NCBI RefSeq assembly: GCF_028657905.1
Contig: NZ_CP117782.1
Location: forward strand, 186,001 to 250,000
Direction: 5' to 3'
Length of the DNA stretch: 64,000 nucleotides
DNA from: Burkholderia sp. FERM BP-3421
GTDB lineage: Bacteria; Pseudomonadota; Gammaproteobacteria; Burkholderiales; Burkholderiaceae
In this document: one piece after another, positions 61,012 through 64,000 of the stretch
Layout of the letters: every line of letters starts with the position of its first letter
Position numbering within the stretch: position 1 is the stretch's first letter
Program-made: the position numbers and the translations under genes
Notes under the pieces: model-generated
Database searches by the model: none
What the model saw: the letters and a program-made list of their open reading frames with translations, nothing else
What the model was told of the DNA's origin: nothing

Positions 61012-62247
61012 TTACTGCGGGTCGGGCTGCGCAACCGGCGCGGGGGCGGGCGTCAGCGCGCCGCCGGCCGCCATCTGCTCCTTGACGCGCTCGCCGAGCT
61101 GGTACACCGCGAGCGCGTAGAAGAAGCTGCGGTTGTAGCGGGTCAGCACGTAGAAGTTCTTCAGGCCGAGCTTGTATTCGGTCGCGCGGCCCGGCGTCGG
61201 CAGGTCGACGACCGTGACCGGCGTTCCCGCCTCGGCCGCGACGTTCAGCGACGGCTCGTCGAGCACGAGCCCCGCGCGCAGCAGCTGTGACAGCGCCCAG
61301 TGCGGCTCGGGCTGGCCGTCGGCGGCGGCTTGCGCCACGCCCTGGCTGCCGGTGTCGGGCGAGATGTTCCAGATCACCGGGCGATCGGTTTCCCAGCCAT
61401 GCTGCTTCAGGTAGTTCGCGACGCTGCCGATCGCATCGGCCACGCTCGCGCGCAGATCGATATGGCCGTTGCCGTCGTAGTCGACGGCGTAGTCGCGGAT
61501 GCTGCTCGGCAGGAATTGCGGGATGCCGACGGCGCCCGTATACGAGCCGAGCACGCTCGTCGGTTCGATCTGACTGTCGCGCGTCCACAGCAGGAAGTCT
61601 TCGAGGTTCTTGCGGAAGGTGGCCTGGCGCGCGTCGCGATTCGGCGTGTTCGGATAATCGAAGGCCAGCGTGGTGAGCGCATCGAGCGTGCGGAAGTTAC
61701 CCATGTAGCGGCCGTAGATCGTCTCGACGCCGATGATTCCGACGATCACCTCGGGCGGCACGCCGAACTCGGCGGATGCGCGCTGCAGCGTGGCCTGATT
61801 CGCACGCCAGAATTTCACGCCCGCGTTGATCCGCACGGTGTCGAGAAAGCGCGACTGGTAGACGCGCCAGTTCTTCACCGACGGCGACGGGGCCGGCGTG
61901 ACGAGCTTCACGGCGGTCGCCGAGTAGCTGGTGCGCGCGAACAGCGCGCGCAGCGCGGCGGGATCGAAGTTGTCGCGCGCGCTGACGTCGCTGATGAAGG
62001 CGTCGATCGTCGGGTTGTTCGCGTAGCGCTGCGGAACGATCTCTTCCTCGAAGGTTTGCCCTTGCGGCGCGGCCTGCGCGGGTTGAGCCTGTTGCGGCTG
62101 CGCCTGCGCGACGGTCAGCGGCGCGGCCGGCTGCGTCTGCGCGCAGGCGGCGGACACGCCGAGCGCGGCGGCAAGCGACAGGACGGCGAACGGAAGACGG
62201 CGAAGGACAGCGGATGAGACGGATGCGGCAGGCGGTTTGAAAGTCAT
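61012..62247 (-). CDS. mltB: Membrane-associated lytic murein transglycosylase B
   Basis: A 411-residue exported enzyme that cleaves peptidoglycan with anhydro-sugar formation. The signal peptide ends near GVSAAC, a weak lipobox, so lipid anchoring is uncertain. A Gln/Pro/Ala-rich linker follows. The catalytic Glu is in GIIGVETIYGRYMG, and GAVGIPQFLPSSIRDYAVDYDGNGHIDL is the family signature. ATG 62247 gives the signal peptide. Confidence 0.94.
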   Translation of the reverse strand: MTFKPPAASVSSAVLRRLPFAVLSLAAALGVSAACAQTQPAAPLTVAQAQPQQAQPAQAAPQGQTFEEEIVPQRYANNPTIDAFISDVSARDNFDPAALRALFARTSYSATAVKLVTPAPSPSVKNWRVYQSRFLDTVRINAGVKFWRANQATLQRASAEFGVPPEVIVGIIGVETIYGRYMGNFRTLDALTTLAFDYPNTPNRDARQATFRKNLEDFLLWTRDSQIEPTSVLGSYTGAVGIPQFLPSSIRDYAVDYDGNGHIDLRASVADAIGSVANYLKQHGWETDRPVIWNISPDTGSQGVAQAAADGQPEPHWALSQLLRAGLVLDEPSLNVAAEAGTPVTVVDLPTPGRATEYKLGLKNFYVLTRYNRSFFYALAVYQLGERVKEQMAAGGALTPAPAPVAQPDPQ

Positions 62248-62426
62248 GGCGAACCGGGGCGGTCGAGGCATTGTGTACGGCGCAGTATAACCGACGCCCC
62301 CCGGCCGTCGGCCCGGGAAGCGGCCGTCATGTGGTAAGTTAGCGGCGAACTTCGCGCAAGACGATTGTGTGAACACATTGAGGGAGACGACGGCGCGCGC
62401 GCGACCCGTGCCGCGCGCCGATGCAT

Positions 62427-63350
62427 ATGGCAACCGCCTTTTACACCCACCCCGACTGCCTGCTGCATGAGATGGGCGACTGGCATCCGGAATGTCCGGC
62501 GCGGCTGTCGGCGATCCGGGATCAGCTGATCGCGGGCCGGATCGACGACCTGATCGTGCACGAGACGGCGCCGTTCGCGAGCGAGGCCGCGCTTGCGCGG
62601 GTCCACACGCAGGCGCACATCGACTACATCAAGCGCAGCGCGCCCGCATCGGGCTACGCGGAACTCGATCCGGACACGCTGATGAATCCGCATACGTGGC
62701 GCGCGGCGCTGCGCGCCGCGGGCGCCGCGGTCGAGGCGACCGATGCGGTGCTCGGCGGCCGCTACGACAACGCGTTCTGCAGCGTGCGTCCGCCCGGCCA
62801 TCATGCGGAGCCCGCGCGCGCGATGGGCTTCTGCTTCTTCAACAACGTGGCGATCGCCGCGCGGCACGCGCTCGAGGCGCACGGGCTCGAACGCGTCGCG
62901 ATCATCGATTTCGACGTGCACCACGGCAACGGCACCGAGGCCGCGTTTGCGAACGACGAGCGGGTGCTGATGTGCAGCTTCTTCCAGCATCCGCTGTATC
63001 CGTTCTCGGGCGTCGAGCATCAGGCGCCGAACATGGTGAACCTGCCGATGCCCGCGCGCACGGGCGGGATGGCGGTGCGCGAGGCGGTCGACATGATGTG
63101 GCTGCCGCGTCTCGACGCGTTCCGGCCGCAGATGCTGTTCGTGTCGGCGGGCTTCGACGCGCACCGCGAGGACGAGATCGGCAACATGGGGCTCGTCGAG
63201 GCCGACTACGAATGGCTGACCGAACAGATCTGCGCCGTCGCGCGGCGTCACGCGCAAGGGCGCATCGTGAGCTGCCTCGAAGGCGGCTACAACCTCTCCG
63301 CGCTCGGCCGCAGCGTGGTGGCGCACCTGCGCGTGCTGGCCGGGCTGTGA
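62427..63350 (+). CDS. Class II-like histone deacetylase family protein
   Basis: A 307-residue amidohydrolase, probably acting on acetylated small molecules or proteins. It has RPPGHHAE (tandem His), FDVHHGNGTEAAF (zinc Asp/His), SAGFDAHREDEIG (zinc Asp) and LEGGYNLSALG (late Gly-Tyr). ATG 62427 is preferred; ATG 62421 is in frame. No partner gene is near, apart from the converging hydrolase. Confidence 0.9.
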   Translation: MATAFYTHPDCLLHEMGDWHPECPARLSAIRDQLIAGRIDDLIVHETAPFASEAALARVHTQAHIDYIKRSAPASGYAELDPDTLMNPHTWRAALRAAGAAVEATDAVLGGRYDNAFCSVRPPGHHAEPARAMGFCFFNNVAIAARHALEAHGLERVAIIDFDVHHGNGTEAAFANDERVLMCSFFQHPLYPFSGVEHQAPNMVNLPMPARTGGMAVREAVDMMWLPRLDAFRPQMLFVSAGFDAHREDEIGNMGLVEADYEWLTEQICAVARRHAQGRIVSCLEGGYNLSALGRSVVAHLRVLAGL

Positions 63351-63366
63351 CGCGCGCCGGCGCGCA

Positions 63367-64000
63367 TCACGTGCGCGCCGCGATCCAGTCGAGCAGCGCG
63401 CCGATCACGCGTTCGCGTTCGAGGTCGGCCATGGTCTCGTGATAGCCGCCCTCGTAGAGCGTCAGCGTGCGGTCGGGCGAGCCCACCTGGGTGCCGAACA
63501 CACGGCTGCCGTCGGGTTCGGTGAGCTTGTCCGCGGTGCCGTGATAGACGAGCACCGGCAGGCGCAGCGCGCCGCGTCCGCGTTCGATGCGCTCCATGGC
63601 CGAGAGAATCTCCGCGCCCGTGCGCGCCGGCACCGCGTCGTGATGCACGAGCGGATCCGCGCGGTTCGCGCCGACCACGGCCGGATCGCGCGACAGCAGC
63701 GCGGCATCGATCTTCAGCGCGGGAAAGCCCGGCCATAGACGGCTCACGATGCGGCTCAGCGCGAGCATCCAGCGCGGCACGTCGCGCCCCGGCGCGAGCG
63801 CGGGGCTCGACAGGATCAGGCCGGCGAGCGGCGGGCCGCCGGCGGCCCGCTCGATCGCATACAGCGCGGCGATCGCGCCGCCCATGCTGTGCCCCATCAG
63901 GAACAACGGCGTGTTGTCGCGCGCGGCGCGCGCGACGAGCGCGTCGGCATCGAGCAGGTATTGGTCGAAATGGTCGATCCACGCGCGCCGGCCCGGCGAG
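63367..64000 (-). CDS. Alpha/beta hydrolase, monoacylglycerol-lipase type (5' part outside window)
   Basis: Runs into the window from the right edge; 210 codons plus the stop are seen. The nucleophile elbow GHSMGG is present, with Asp and His of the triad expected in VYHGTADKLTEPDGS (Asp about 13 residues before) and GGYHETMADLE. The W-ID-HF-DQYLLDADAL stretch before the elbow suits serine aminopeptidase S33/monoacylglycerol-lipase homologues. The start lies outside. Confidence 0.88.
   Translation of the reverse strand, partial: SPGRRAWIDHFDQYLLDADALVARAARDNTPLFLMGHSMGGAIAALYAIERAAGGPPLAGLILSSPALAPGRDVPRWMLALSRIVSRLWPGFPALKIDAALLSRDPAVVGANRADPLVHHDAVPARTGAEILSAMERIERGRGALRLPVLVYHGTADKLTEPDGSRVFGTQVGSPDRTLTLYEGGYHETMADLERERVIGALLDWIAART

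Overview
The window reads as a stretch of primary chromosome from a high-GC betaproteobacterium of the Burkholderia group. The support is gene content and order (ompA-ubiG-gph, gyrA to rpsA to ihfB, ugd-hldA-hldD, a soluble NAD-linked fds formate dehydrogenase), a one-piece tmRNA with tag ANDETFALAA, and strong GC3. I cannot resolve the species. Almost all of it is ordinary housekeeping DNA. I see no phage, insertion sequence or CRISPR array.

Layout. 1-2.2 kb: a truncated Tat-type lipoprotein resembling a glycosidase, then about 1.3 kb without a convincing gene, ending at tRNA-Thr(CGT). 2.5-9.8 kb: fbp, the divergent metR/metE pair with MetR boxes, and pepN. 10-11.5 kb: a DUF4136 lipoprotein and a manganese exporter behind a yybP-ykoY riboswitch. 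11.6-16.8 kb: a leftward purine cluster (xdhC, add, purine permease, guaD) in which the xdhAB catalytic genes are missing and only a possible xdhA start remains. 17-22.1 kb: dsbB, then a DUF2848 / MFS transporter / GntR / amidase operon with a perfect palindrome over its promoter. 22.3-30.8 kb: a glutamine-amidotransferase-like hydrolase with a long disordered head, a DUF2968 protein, an unknown membrane-anchored Pro-rich protein, a CitA-type symporter, a TPR/glycosyltransferase-like protein and an FAD monooxygenase. 30.8-37.4 kb: fdsGBAD with a divergent regulator. 37.4-39.3 kb: two proteins I do not recognise and a 13-copy, 14-bp minisatellite. 39.3-42.8 kb: a HAD phosphatase, ssrA, gph, ubiG, ompA. 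43.3-54.3 kb: the gyrA-serC-pheA-tyrA-aroA-cmk-rpsA-ihfB supraoperon, lacking the hisC-type aminotransferase usually found between pheA and tyrA. 54.4-60 kb: lapA, lapB, ugd, hldA, hldD (LPS control and heptose/uronate precursors), then comEA. 60-64 kb: cysM, mltB, a class II-like deacetylase and a truncated lipase-type hydrolase.

The most interesting observations are two apparent gene losses inside conserved operons (xdhAB and hisC), each leaving what looks like the first dozen codons; a set of short tandem repeats (three of 15 bp, one of 14 bp) that all sit at or near gene 3' ends, two of them in frame; a self-consistent repressor-operator layout in the amidase operon; and the manganese riboswitch. 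No wholly new multi-gene system could be supported. The unrecognised proteins at 24447-25277 and 37984-39027 are the best places to look for new function.
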